DNA from: Ochotona curzoniae
Lineage: Eukaryota > Chordata > Mammalia > Lagomorpha > Ochotonidae
Direction of reading: 5' to 3'
NCBI RefSeq assembly: GCF_017591425.1
Contig: NW_024465886.1
Coordinates: 124,001-188,000 of the forward strand
Length of the DNA stretch: 64,000 nt
The notes under the pieces are model-generated. The model was not told the DNA's origin and did not search any database. It saw nothing but the letters and a program-made list of their open reading frames with translations. A program made the translations under genes and the position numbers. The number at the start of each line of letters is the position of its first letter. The stretch's first letter is position 1. Below are positions 10,401 to 21,120 of this stretch, piece after piece.

Positions 10401-10595
10401 ATGGTTAGTTGAGCTCCCAGGGTCATGGAAAGCAATGCATGCGGCAGCTAAGGCAGAGCGAGCAAGGGCAAAGCTGATTCAGAAGGTGCAAGACACGAGA
10501 GCAGAGCAAGGGAGAAAGAGTCAGCAAAGCCACGGGGTCTCCCAGGCTTTGGAGCCAGGACAGAGCCTTGGAGCTCCAGACTGCCGTGGAGAGCG
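10401..10595. other. short unassigned stretch
   Basis: A-purine-rich sequence between the LTR fragment and a SINE fragment. It may be part of either, but no diagnostic words are seen. Confidence 0.4.
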
Positions 10596-10599
10596 CGTG

Positions 10600-10718
10600 T
10601 GCCTGGTGAAATGGAACAGCTCGGCTGGAAGGGAAGTGGAGCAGCTGGGATACGGACCGGCACCCGTATGGGATCCTGGCGAGGATTTAGCCACTGGGCC
10701 CCAATTCTTAATTTTCTT
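10600..10718 (-). mobile_element. C-SINE head fragment
   Basis: GGAAGGGAAGTGGAGCAGCT, GGCACCCGTATGGGATCCTG and CCACTGGGCCCC give the reversed SINE head. The tail half is missing. Confidence 0.8.
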
Positions 10719-10719
10719 G

Positions 10720-11005
10720 ACTTATTTGAGAGGCAGAGAGACACAGAAAGCTCCTGGCTTCTGCTTCACTCCCTAGATGCTCACAGCAGCCAGAGGTGAG
10801 GCAGGTTGAAGCCATCGTCACCTACGGGGGCAGGAGACCAGTTCCTCGAGGGCTCCATGCTGCCACTGGGGTCTGCAGGGGCAGGGAGTTGGAGTCCAGC
10901 GCCAGACGTGGTGAAGCTCTCGGGGGCTCTCACGTAGGAGGCTAGTATCTCACTAGTGTCTTCCCCGCTAGACCAGACGTCCACCCCCACAGCGTCCTCT
11001 GCCTT
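10720..11005 (-). mobile_element. C-SINE, old copy
   Basis: CTTGACTTATTTGAGAGGCA and CAGAGAGACACAGAAAG mark the reversed tail, followed by a diverged body to around TAGACCAGACGTCCAC. It directly follows another reversed SINE fragment. Confidence 0.6.
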
Positions 11006-11537
11006 CTAGAAAAAGGTTTCATTATTATTACTATTATTAATTTACTTTTCTTCCTGTTATTTGATAAGAACAGTGTTTTCCTGATTAGGGTACACTAGGA
11101 AAAGCACTACATTGTGTTGCTAAGTGTTAGCCACAATCTGGCTCTAATGATAACAGCTTAGAATCACGGGGCCGTCCAGATTTCGTTCTGCCTCCCGTGT
11201 ATTATCCTCATTGGGAAAACCTTTCCACTAGAGGAGGTGCCCCACTTGACCCTTTACAACTGCACGGTCAACAGCTTGTTCCACCACACGTTCCTCCTCC
11301 TCCTCGGGCACCTCCCCCCTTCATGTCCTGTATTTCCCATTGTGCCTGCCAGCTTTCTGGTACAAAGATGATGCCTTCTCAGAGCGTGGCCAAGAGCTTG
11401 AGAAAATCAGGACCATGCTACTGGCATGTTGCATTGGGTGGCAGGGAAGAGATGCCCCAAAGAACAGTAAAGCACATGGCAGCAATCAAGCCCCTTGCTG
11501 AGTGCAGTGCCACAGCCCTGGCCAACGGCCCTCTTCT
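11006..11537. other. single-copy sequence, nothing recognised
   Basis: Contains a short ATTATTATTACTATTATT run near 11022. No repeat or gene is recognised. Confidence 0.5.
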
Positions 11538-11800
11538 TTCTTTCATTAAGGATTTGCTTGTTTGAAAGGTTGAGCTACAGAAAGAGCTCTTCTAGTCAGG
11601 GGTGTATTTGCCACATGTTTACAGAGTCTAGGGCTGGGCAGGCCCAAACCAAACACCTGGGACTCCTATTTGGGTCTCCCACACAGTGAGGGGCCTCACT
11701 TTGTGCCATGTTTTTCTGCTTTCCCAGACACATTAGCCAGGAAGTGGGTTAGAAGTGGAGCAACAAGGACCCAAACAAGGATGTACCATGACCCCATTAC
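11538..11800 (-). mobile_element. C-SINE, old copy
   Basis: TTAAGGATTTGCTTGTTTGA, AAGGTTGAGCTACAGAAAGA, TATTTGGGTCTCCCACACAG and GGAAGTGGGTTAGAAGTGGA keep the reversed SINE order despite heavy divergence. Confidence 0.7.
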
Positions 11801-11804
11801 CCTG

Positions 11805-12290
11805 TCCTAGTCATTGGCTTCCTTATTTATCACATGCTTCTGGCATTATGATGTCTTCCGCCTTGGGGCCCCCAACAGTTCTCAGCAGAGGCTGGCACCA
11901 TGCTCTCAGGTCTCCAAAAGCTGTGAGCTAAATAAACCTTTTTCCATAACACAGAAAGTTAATGTTCCCTTGGGATGCCCAGGAGTGAGTCCTGCCTCTG
12001 CTTCTGCCACAGCTCCCTGCCAACACTCTGGGAGACATTGCCACTCTGGGAGTGGGCAATGGCCCAGGCACTCGGATCCCTGACACCCCCATGGAAGATC
12101 AGGCTGGAATTCCTGGCTTCTGGTCTCAAATTGACCCCAGCTCATCTACCACAGGCATTTGGGAAATGAACCAGTGGATGGAAGATGGCTAAGTCAATCT
12201 CTCTCTGTCTCTTCCTCTCTCTATATATTTCTAGTAAATAAATATTTAAATAAACCTCTTTGCCTTATAAATTACCCACTACTTCATATT
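11805..12290 (+). mobile_element. MaLR-type LTR split by a SINE
   Basis: The left part reads ATGATGTCTTCCGCCTTGGG, GGCTGGCACCATGCTCTCAG, then GCTGTGAGCTAAATAAACCT, which is the 3' half of an MST/MLT1-type LTR. After the SINE the sequence AAATAAACCTCTTTGCCTTA plus TAAATTACCCAC continues the same LTR end. It is a non-coding old retroviral LTR remnant. Confidence 0.75.
11955..12250 (+). mobile_element. C-SINE inserted in a MaLR LTR
   Basis: The body with CACTCTGGGAGTGGGCAATG and GGAATTCCTGGCTTCTGGTC is followed by GAACCAGTGGATGGAAGATG, a CT tract and TAGTAAATAAATATT. AAATAAACCT is present on both sides and fits a target-site duplication, although it is also native LTR sequence. Confidence 0.75.
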
Positions 12291-12988
12291 TTATTTGCAA
12301 TTCTACTGTAATTATTAAACCAGCATAATTACCTAGGAAATTACAACCAAAAGCAGCATGTGCCTGGGCTCTTGGAGGGGGGGCCCACTGGTATCTCGAG
12401 CTCAATATATTCATATATGTCACTAAACGTGTTAATGTTGGCTTCTTTATTTTCTGCCACCCTCCCTTCCCCAAAGCCAGTAGGGAAGAGTGGCTGTTTT
12501 TATTGAAAGCTTTAAGACCTTTGCCTTGAAGCATGGATGAGGACAAAGAGAGAGCAGGAAGCAGTTCTATTGAAACCATGAGTCAATGTTCAAAGGGAGT
12601 AAGTGAGTAGATGAAATCGCGTGTGCTGCGTAAGCCTCTAAGATAGGATTAGACCGTAGGCAGATTCAGTATTATCGCAATGACTTCTGACTTGCTCGGA
12701 GCCTTGTAGCACCTCTATCGCGGCCACCAAAACTCCGGGTATTGGAAAGCCTGTCTGTCGGTCAGGGAAATGGGGAAGGAGAATTAGGAACTGCAGGTTT
12801 GAAACAGGAAAATCTGGATTTCAATCCCCGTTCCCTACGCACCGCCTCTGCTGACCAGCGACAAGCCAGCTTAGCCTCAAGGGTCCGCAGCTCACTCTGT
12901 TTAAGATGGTTCAGGATCTACTTCAGAAGGGGTGAGAACGAAATAAGGCAGAAATAGTGCCTGGCTGGAGAAAGCCTTTTTAAATGTC
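12291..12988. other. single-copy sequence, nothing recognised
   Basis: No repeat family or gene is recognised. A frame at 12742-12957 has no domain. Confidence 0.5.
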
Positions 12989-12989
12989 G

Positions 12990-13295
12990 TCTGCTGTTAG
13001 TGAGACTGAGTATAATTATTGGAAAGACAGACAAGGAGAAAGATCTATCCACTGGTTCACTCCCCAAGTGGTCTCAACGGCCAGAGCTGAGCCGATCCGA
13101 AGCCAGGAACTTCTTCCGGGTCTCCCACAGGGTGTAGGGTTTGGGCCATCCTCTACTGCTTTCCGAGGCCACAGGCAGGGAGCTGGAAGGGAAGTGGTGC
13201 AGACAGGACATGAACTGGCACCCAAAGGGGATCCCGGCACATGCAAGGCAAGCACTTGAGCCACTAGGCTACCGCACTGGGCCCATCTGCTGTTA
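12990..13295 (-). mobile_element. C-SINE with target-site duplication
   Basis: The reversed SINE runs from about 13000 to 13285, ending ACCGCACTGGGCCC. The flanks carry an exact 10-bp duplication TCTGCTGTTA at 12990-12999 and 13286-13295. The copy is moderately young and nearly complete. Confidence 0.92.
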
Positions 13296-13387
13296 TTTGT
13301 TGATACTGCTGATGTATTTATTACTAAGGTTCATAGGGAGACTAAGGTGCCAAAACAATATTACCAACTTTCCCAGTCCCTGACTTG

Positions 13388-13700
13388 CAGGGCTGGCACT
13401 GGCAGGTTAAGCTACCATCTGCGGGTGCCAGTGCCCATACGAATGTCGGTTCATACGAATGTCTGGTTGCCCCAGTTTCAATTCTGCTTCCAGCTGTTGT
13501 ATCTGGAACGTAGTAGAAGACAGCCTGAGTCCCTGAGTCCCTGTGATCCACTTAGGAGGCCCACAAGGAGTTACAGAGTCCTGGTTTAGGCTGGCCCAGC
13601 CCTGGCCACTGAAGGCATCGGGAACAAAGCAGCCCATGGAAGAGCCTGTCTGCCTCTAACCCTGTGTGCCTCAAACAAATTAAATAAATCTTTTGTTTTA
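13388..13700 (+). mobile_element. C-SINE, old copy
   Basis: GCAGGGCTGGCACTGGCAGG head-like start and TTCAATTCTGCTTCCAGCTG, ending in GTGCCTCAAACAAATTAAAT and AAATCTTTTG. A short internal GTCCCTGAGTCCCTG duplication is visible near 13530. Confidence 0.75.
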
Positions 13701-14700
13701 AGCTTAAGGTTTAACTTGAATAGTTTTAGTTGCTATGCTTCCATGAAAATCCACAGTTCTGTGATTCAAGGTAGAGGGGCAGAGACCCGAACACAGCTGA
13801 GTTGTTGCTTGCCCCTTCAGTCCTGCGATTACTGCCACGCTCCCGGCCTGGGCTGCGAGAGCCAAGCCCACGTTCTCTGTGCCAACCGTCTCCCCACAAA
13901 CACGCGCCGCGGTCGGAAATTGCAGTGACTTTTACTGCGGAACTTGCTTGGGTGGTAAAGCGAAGCTTACCAAAAGTGGAGGTGAGGAAATCTGGCGAGA
14001 CTTGCCAAACACTACCTGAGGAGGGACACAACTCAGTACCCAGAGAGAAAAAAAAGACAGCAATTCTAAGTACTTACAGATTGAGTAGATTAGGGCAAGT
14101 TTCAAGAGAATGAGGCAAACTCAGGATCTACAGGGGCACCAGAGGACATCAGGTCTGATACGACCAAGGCTAAACAAGATCCGGGCAGGGGATGTTGGCC
14201 TATGACCATGGACTTCCGTGGCGTGTCCAGATGTTGCTTCAGCAATCTGATACCTGTGTGACTTGGCTCTCAGGAAGTGAATAGCGACAACCATGACTCA
14301 CTACTGAGCTGCGTTCATTCAGTCATCAGAGCCTGACAGTTGCACGTGGCAGGTATGAACACATGCCTCCCGGGGATATTGGGATAATTAATGTTTTCAT
14401 CTGTAGGAAACGGGAAGCAAATATCAGGGTGAGGTGTCATGTTTATCAGACAACACTGTTTTCCATCTTCCTGTAATCAAGGACAGCCCGGGCCCACAGG
14501 CTCCTTCTAACAAATCCACTTTAGCTAGACGAAAGCTCTCAGACCTGGGCTTTCGCTAAACTCAACCTGAAAGCAGTATTGTTTTTTTGTTTTTTTTTTC
14601 CAAAATAATAAAGCCTTCCTAAACACACAGAGGTTTTATTTTGTGCCCAGCCTCTACGATCCCGTAGCTTTCCTTAGTAAGCCCACACAATTGACTCTTT
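13701..14700. other. single-copy sequence, nothing recognised
   Basis: No repeat family is identified apart from a T-rich run at about 14581-14600. Frames near 13726-14113 overlap on both strands and lack domains. Confidence 0.5.
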
Positions 14701-14704
14701 CCTA

Positions 14705-14975
14705 CTCTGTTTTCGTTTTATTGGGAAGGCAGAGCCCTTCCAGCCCGTGGTTCACTCCCCACTTGTCTGCGACAGCTGTGTCTGTGCAAGCCCAAGTCAG
14801 GAGTCTGCTGTGTAGGTCTTCCGTGCAGGTGGCAGGAAGCTAATCGCTTCAGCTATCGCTTGCTGTCCCCTAGGAGCACACTGGTGGTGGCTGGAAACAG
14901 TACAGACAAGGCGATTTGATGCCGGACACTGGTGTCCCGTGCAAGATCTTAACCATCCTGTTATCATGTGACCCA
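14705..14975 (-). mobile_element. C-SINE, old copy
   Basis: GTTTTCGTTTTATTGGGAAG, CCCGTGGTTCACTCCCCACT, a diverged body and the head region GATGCCGGACACTGGTGTCC with TCTTAACCATCC. Confidence 0.75.
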
Positions 14976-15019
14976 CAACCTCCTGGTCCCTGAATTCATA
15001 CAGGCTTCTTCTTCCTTTT

Positions 15020-15340
15020 TTATTTAAGATTTATTTTTTTTATTTGAAAGGTGGATTCATGGCGACAGAGAGATTTCATCTGCTGGTTCATTTCCCAAAT
15101 GGCTACAACCGTTGGGCCTGGGTCAGACTGGAGGAAGCCAGCACCCAGGGACTCCAGCCTGGCTTGCCACACAGGTAGGTGGCAGGGCTCAGGTGAGTGA
15201 GCCATCTTCCCCACATCATCCACAGGAAGCTGAATCCACTTCAGCCAAAAGTGGAGCAGCTGGCTCTTCAGCCAGCACTGCTAGGGGATGCAGCAGGCAG
15301 TGGCTTAACCTGTTGTGACATAGCATGGCTCCGGCCCAAT
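15020..15340 (-). mobile_element. C-SINE, old copy
   Basis: TTTAAGATTTATTTTTTTTA, TTTGAAAGGTGGATTCATGG, ATCTGCTGGTTCATTTCCCA and GGAAGCTGAATCCACTTCAG, ending with GTGGCTTAACCTGTTGTGAC and CTCCGGCCCA. Confidence 0.8.
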
Positions 15341-15400
15341 CATACATTTTCATATCTGAAAGGTTCTTTAAAATAACTCCTAACAAGTGTGTAACCTTTA

Positions 15401-15765
15401 CCATACCAATCTTTCTTTTTTTTTTTAAAGATTTATTTTTATTATTTTTTTCATTGGAAAGGCGGATATACAGAGAGGAGAGACAGAGAGGAAGATCTTC
15501 CATCCGATGATTCACTCCCCAAGTGAGCGCAACGGGCCGATACTATGCCGATCCGAAGCCAGGAGCCTCTTCCAGGTCTCCCACGCGGGTGCAGGGTCCC
15601 AAAGCTTTGGGCTGTCCTCGACTGCTTTCCCGGGCCACAGGCAGGGAGCTGGAAGGGAAGCAGGGCTGCCGGGATTAGAACCGGCGCCCATATGGGATCC
15701 CGGGCATGCAAGGCGAGGACCTTTAACCACTTGCGCCACCGCGCCGGGCCCCATACCAATCTTTC
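15401..15765 (-). mobile_element. young C-SINE with perfect 15-bp duplication
   Basis: The SINE body spans 15416-15750 in reverse, from a T-rich tail to GCGCCGGGCC. It is bracketed by an identical 15-bp CCATACCAATCTTTC at 15401-15415 and 15751-15765. Complete modules and perfect flanking repeats mark this as one of the most recent insertions in the window. Confidence 0.98.
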
Positions 15766-17031
15766 AAAAGACGAGCCGTAAACACTGAGCAGTGAAGCCG
15801 TGTGCTCCTCCAAGAGGAAGGGGCGAGTGCTGAGAGCCGAGAACTCAGCTGAGCTTCAGGTTCTTCTTGGGGAGTGTGAGGCTGAGTCCGGTCTCCCCAC
15901 CGGATGCCGGCTTCTCCGGATATAACAACTCTGAACTCGACGGTGCACACTGAGACCGCTCATCACATCACCCAGAACAGTCTCCTGTAATCCTGCTGGA
16001 ATTGTTTCACAAATTTACAGCTTCACATTTCTTACTGACCTGGGTCACTGAGATGCTCATGTTTCAAAGGAGAAGGGAGAGAGTTCATGGGGGGGGGGGG
16101 GAACACTGGGGATTTTGCTTAGGTGAAAATTCTACATTTCAAGTCTTCATTTATGCATAGACAGAGGGAGAGAGGGAGAGATTTTCACTAAACACGGAGG
16201 CAAGTGAAGAAACAGAAGAAGGTTTTCCGTGCTTCATTTCCGACAGGCCTCACGACAGGGGCCTTGACAGGGTCCCTTAGGATGCCAGAGGAACCTCTCT
16301 CCGGAAGTGACTGCCTCAGGCCTTGGAAGTCCCCACCCTGGCCCTGCAGCAGAGCACAGAGCACAGCCGGACAAGCAGGCTCCCAGCTCGCTGCACAAAG
16401 CCAGTGCCCAGCACTGCAAAGGAAAAACCCAATGAAACCCAGGAAGGCTTGGGTGAGCAGAGCAAGACGACCAGCCCATGACTCAGTGGACTCGAGACTG
16501 TTTTCTGCAACCTCCCAGATCACACAGGCTGCAGTGTGGGCCCTCCTCCCACTGCCGGCCTGACTCACGTGGAGAGGCCCTACAGCAGCTTGTCTGGGAC
16601 ATATGCCAGTGTTAGATGGGAGATGACGGTGTTTGCTTTTTGGTCCTCAGGGAATTTCTTCCTTTGTTTGCTTGTTTGTGATGGGAAAGTAAGTACTCAA
16701 CATTAAACATGTAGAAGGAACAGAAAATATAATACAACAGGAAGAAATCCACCACTGTATTCTCCTTCAGAAGTAACTGTCTTCAACATCACTTCTTTAA
16801 AACCAGGATTTCCCATCTTCAACACGGCTGACATCTCCGATGCCTGATTCATCGTGGCTGCACTCACCGGCTGCACTAGGCCGTCTGGCCTGTGCTAGGC
16901 CGTCTGGTCCAGCTGCCCCGAGCGCTTCACCTACCGCCCCCAGCTGACAGCCAAAACATCTCCAGGCATCAGCCATGTGTCCCCCGAGGGCCAGGGCTGC
17001 TCAAAGCAAAAGCCACTGTTTTTGAAAGTTG

Positions 17032-17068
<37 letters not shown>

Positions 17069-19118
17069 AATCTGGAGGGTCAGTTTGAAATTTGGGAAAT
17101 TTTTAGGAATTCCTTAGGGAAAATTCAGTTCAAGCCAGTTCATCCAGCAGATGAGTGGGTCAGACCTGCTGGCCCGGGCACTCTTGTCTTGGTGTAACTC
17201 TTGCACGTCACACAGGGTAGTCACACTCGTGGGACCAGTCACAACCGCCTCCGTCTCTGGTCTCAGAATTTCAGCTCAATGCCATTCCTAGGAGCACAGG
17301 CTCTTCCCTGCTCCTCCTTCCTATCCTTAGCCAACAATGACTGCATAGGTGATAACAGGTTCTATTTCAATTAAGAGAAATCTGATCTCTAATTTACATT
17401 CCTTCTGTTTAGAAAAACTCAGGGGATCCCCGGAAGTTTTTGTGTTTCTTCTCTTCTGCTTCCGGCTGGTTGCCTAGGCTCACCGAGCACTGGCACAGGA
17501 GCCAAGATCACCTGGTTTTCACTCCGGGTTCTAATCTTCTCTCTAAAGATCAGGCCTAAATTTCTCTACAGAGACTCCTAGAAAGCCCTTGCTTCTATTC
17601 AAATGAAAACTCGTAGCATCTTTCACCGGGACTGAGACACACTTCTAAAAGTCTCCATGCTTTTCCGACCTGCAAGTACGCAATCCAAAAGCCTTTCCCC
17701 CCAGAGCTCCCAGCTTCCAAGACGTGAAGCAGACCACACCACTGCCTGCCCAAAACCTTCAACTTCAGGCTTGTGAGCGGCTCATGCCAACCACAGGCCA
17801 GCTTTCCCCATTTCCACTCCAGAAACGCAAGCACAATGGTTCTGTCAGTTCCTCTCATGAGAAAACAAAATAAAAAGAATAGGAAATAATCCTATAAAAT
17901 ATCAAGACTGAAAAGCCTAAAGTCAAAGTCAGTGGTATGTATGCTGTGAGTCAACAAAAAAGATTCAGTCAGCTGCTTTCTATTCTGTTTGAGAATTTGG
18001 AACAATTAAAGTCAACTTTAAAACATAAAAGAAAAAGGACTTCATTTCTACAAGTTAAAAGAAATACTGAAGCATAAAATTCAATTGGCTTGAAAACTAG
18101 TTTTAGGTAGTTCAGAGGTATAGCTGTGTATATTGGAAGGATAAATTTAAACGGCTGCTTATAGAATCGGCAGGATGGTTTCTAATAACTGTGTGTCTCG
18201 GCTCCTGGAAACCCAATTACTTTTTAAGACAAAGTACAAGATGATGGCAGCTCCAGCAGTTTCTATATATTGAATTAGTACTTCTCTCCTGTTAGTACAA
18301 GGGAAATCATTTTAAAAGAGGTCTTTAAAATGGTCTAGCTGGGGAAAAGGTGCCAGCAGAGGGACGGGCAGTTCTGAGAGAAGGTGAGCACGCTGCACAG
18401 CGTGGTTTCTCTTCCGCCTCGCGCCTCGATCCCCTGCCTTTCCGTCCCTCCAGAGCCAGTCCTGGGCAGTCTACGACCGGCTTACTTCACAAGCAGCCGT
18501 GCGAAATGACGCCCTGCAAAAGCAGTCAACTTGACAGAAGCATTCGGTCTCACTTGAATTTGTATGAAAGTCACAATGCAACTGAGCCGTGCTATGACAT
18601 GGGCAGGGAGAACCTTCACCATGAACAAAGATTTGATTATCATGGAACTATGGCCAACCCTTACTGTGGGGTTTGAGTGAAAGTCAGAGAAATTAATCAC
18701 AAGTCCGGACTGGTGCCTCATGAAACTTACTCATTTGGAACTGTTTCTTCATTGGTGACTTTTGTTTTTGAAACTTGGAAAAAATGTATTCCTTTTTATT
18801 GATTTTGAAAAGATTCGCTGATGAAAGTGTGACAGATTGTAGGCAAACAAACATTTTTTTCCCAGACTCAATGGAGTGCTAATTTTGAAATTGAGCACAC
18901 AGTAAAGACAATTTTTCAAAAATCGATTCCTTTGAAGTACTGTTCCATCCAAAATAGACCGCAGACAGACGAAAAGCAACAGACTCTGTTCTCTTCTAAG
19001 GCTTCTCTTCCGTTCGCAGTTAACTTTTCTTTTGGAGTGAAGCCTTAAATAAGGTTAGTCAGACACAAACTCCCTAAGAGGAGGAGACAATTTAATTTTA
19101 GCATTTCTGATTTCTGAT
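15766..19118. other. 3.3 kb of mostly single-copy sequence
   Basis: There is no SINE or LINE of appreciable length. It contains a run of 13 or so G residues near 16090 and a tiny poly(T) insertion at 17034-17083. Frames at 16188-16568 and 18350-18676 show no recognised domain. No exon could be supported. Confidence 0.5.
17021..17096 (-). mobile_element. minute retrotransposed poly(A) stub with duplication
   Basis: Thirty-three T residues (17034-17066) followed by 17 bp (GCAATCTGGAGGGTCAG) sit between TTTGAAAGTTGGG (17021-17033) and TTTGAAATTTGGG (17084-17096). These match at 12 of 13 bases. The arrangement fits a severely 5'-truncated, L1-mediated insertion on the minus strand. Confidence 0.5.
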
Positions 19119-19449
19119 TTTTTAAAAATATTTATTTATTTTTATCAGAAAGGCAGATATACAGAGAGGAGGAGAGACAGAGAGGAAGATCTTTCATCTG
19201 ATGGTTCACTCCCCAAGTGAGCGCAACGGCTGGAGCTGAGCCAATCCAAAGCCAGGAGCCAGGAGCCTCTTCTGGGTCTCCCATGTGGGTGCAGGGTCCC
19301 AAAGCTTTGGGCTGTCCTCGACTGCTTTCCCAGGCCACAAGCAGGGAGTGGATGGGAAGTGGAGTTGCCGGGATTAGAACCAGCGCCCACGTGGTATCCT
19401 GGCACCTTCAAAGCGAGGACTTTAGCCACTATGCTATTGCACTGGGCCC
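19119..19449 (-). mobile_element. C-SINE, full length
   Basis: AAAAATATTTATTTATTTTT, GGCAGATATACAGAGAGGAG, CTTTCATCTGATGGTTCACT, GTCCTCGACTGCTTTCCCAG, and the head ending TGCACTGGGCCC. Low-to-moderate divergence. Confidence 0.93.
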
Positions 19450-20185
19450 TTATTTATAATTTTTTTAATGATTATATCAAACTTAGTTTAAGATTTTTTA
19501 AAATTTCTTATAAGTCAGCTGCTTTCTACAAAGGAAAGTTCTCAATATGAAAACTGATTAAAAATTTTTATATTTTTATACACATATTAACTGTACATGT
19601 AAAAAATGGGCAGATTTGTTTACACTAGCCGTCCTATTGAACCTGATTACTCACAAATAAAATCACTCATCAATTTGCCAAAACACTGGTCTTGAAAACA
19701 GAACCTATAAAATTGTTTGTATTTTTGTGACAAATCAATGTTTTTCTCCTTTTTTTAAAGAAAAAACATAAATACAAAGTATTAACCTTGATGGATGAGA
19801 ACCATCTTCTATTCAAAAGGTAGATGGAAGATCAAGTTCAAAGACTATAAGTTACGACAAGGAAATAGCATGTTTGAAGAACTAACAGGAGGTTAAAATA
19901 GCAAGAGTTAAAAAAAAAAGTGGAAAGTGACTTGAGAAGAAATCGGGGCCCAAATCCTACAGCAATGGCAATGACCTTAAGTCTGAAGCCCAAGAGGAAA
20001 CCAGCAAGTATTTCAAGCAGGAAAGCGGTGTGAGAGAGCTGACGTGGCATGTGCAATGCTGCTGGAGGAGGGCTCCATCCCGGCTCGGAATGCCTGCTTC
20101 TAGCGCCGGCTTCTCCACTCGGACCCAGGGGCACGTTAAAGCTCTTCAAGTTCATCCAGAAAGGCCGAGGAGGATGGCTCAGGTC
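19450..20185. other. AT-rich single-copy sequence
   Basis: No repeat or gene is recognised. The left part is strongly AT-rich. Confidence 0.5.
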
Positions 20186-20189
20186 TGCG

Positions 20190-20390
20190 GGCCCTCCCAC
20201 TTATAAGGAGACCTGGACAGAGCTGTAGGCTCCTGGCTTCAGCCTGGCCCACACCTAGCTGTTGGAAACACGTGAGGAATCCACCAGGGTAGAGCTCCCA
20301 TTTTTCTCTCTTCTCTCTCCACCGTCCTTCCACCCTCCCTCCCTTTCAAATAGAACAAATACCAACTGATTAATTTTAAAAGAAAATTCT
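20190..20390 (+). mobile_element. 5'-diverged C-SINE
   Basis: GGAGACCTGGACAGAGCTGT, GGCTCCTGGCTTCAGCCTGG, a CT-rich tract and CCTTTCAAATAGAACAAATA give the 3' two-thirds of the SINE. Confidence 0.7.
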
Positions 20391-20640
20391 GGGACTGCTT
20401 GTCTGGCTTGGCAGTCAGTATGCCTGTGTCCTGCACCCACACCGACTCCTGACTTCGTGTGAGGTGGGTCCTGGCAGGCAGCGACCATGCGCCAAGTGAC
20501 TGCGTTTTATTTCCTACAGTTTGGATGCTGACAAGTCCAAGCAAAGTCGTGTCTGGTGAGGGCACCCTCCCTTCTGGACGGCACCTCCTCACTGTATCCT
20601 CACACGGTACAACAGGCTATCTAGGCCTCTGGGGCTTCCT
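20391..20640. other. short single-copy spacer
   Basis: No repeat is recognised. Confidence 0.45.
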
Positions 20641-20644
20641 CCTT

Positions 20645-20815
20645 TGTTATGATTTATTCTCATTTCATTTGAAGAAGAAACCAACAAAGTCATCTTTCAT
20701 CTGCTGTTTTTATCCCCAGGCATCCACCACAGCTAGCAGTAGGCCAGACCAAAGCCAAGAACCCGTAACTCAATCCAGGCAGGGACCAAACACGCGTGCC
20801 GTCTCCTGCTGGACT
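20645..20815 (-). mobile_element. C-SINE fragment
   Basis: GATTTATTCTCATTTCATTT, CATCTTTCATCTGCTGTTTT and AGACCAAAGCCAAGAACCCG mark a reversed SINE that lacks its head. An oppositely oriented SINE begins just after. Confidence 0.7.
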
Positions 20816-20824
20816 GAGCCCCCA

Positions 20825-21120
20825 CCTCCAAGCATCCATCTGGGCACCGGTTCCTATCCCAGCTGCTCCACTGTTGACCAGCTCCCTGCGTACAGCCTGG
20901 GAAAGCAGCAAAAAAGGGCCCAACGCCTTGGGATCCTACACTCATGTGGGAGATCCAGAGGAAGCTCCTGGCTTCTGGCTCCAGCTCAGCTCAGTTCCAG
21001 CTGTTGCAGCCATTTGGGAAAAGAACCAGTGAGGTGGGGATCTTCCTCTCCATCTCTCCTTTTCTCTGTAAATCTGCCTTTCTGATAAAACAAATACATC
21101 TAAGTAAATAAATAAATAAA
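20825..21120 (+). mobile_element. C-SINE
   Basis: CATCTGGGCACCGGTTCCTA, GCCTGGGAAAGCAGCAAAAA, CTCATGTGGGAGATCCAGAG, and TGATAAAACAAATACATCTA with AAATAAATAAATAAAAT. The 208-codon open frame at 20459-21085 runs through this and the previous SINE, so it is not a gene. Confidence 0.88.

Noticed and set aside
15416..15750. tRNA-like SINE heads, considered as tRNA genes
   Set aside because: The heads have a tRNA-like 5' region only and are followed by SINE body and an A-rich tail. No cloverleaf with an anticodon arm is evident.
20459..21085. 208-codon frame
   Set aside because: Most of it translates two C-SINE fragments.
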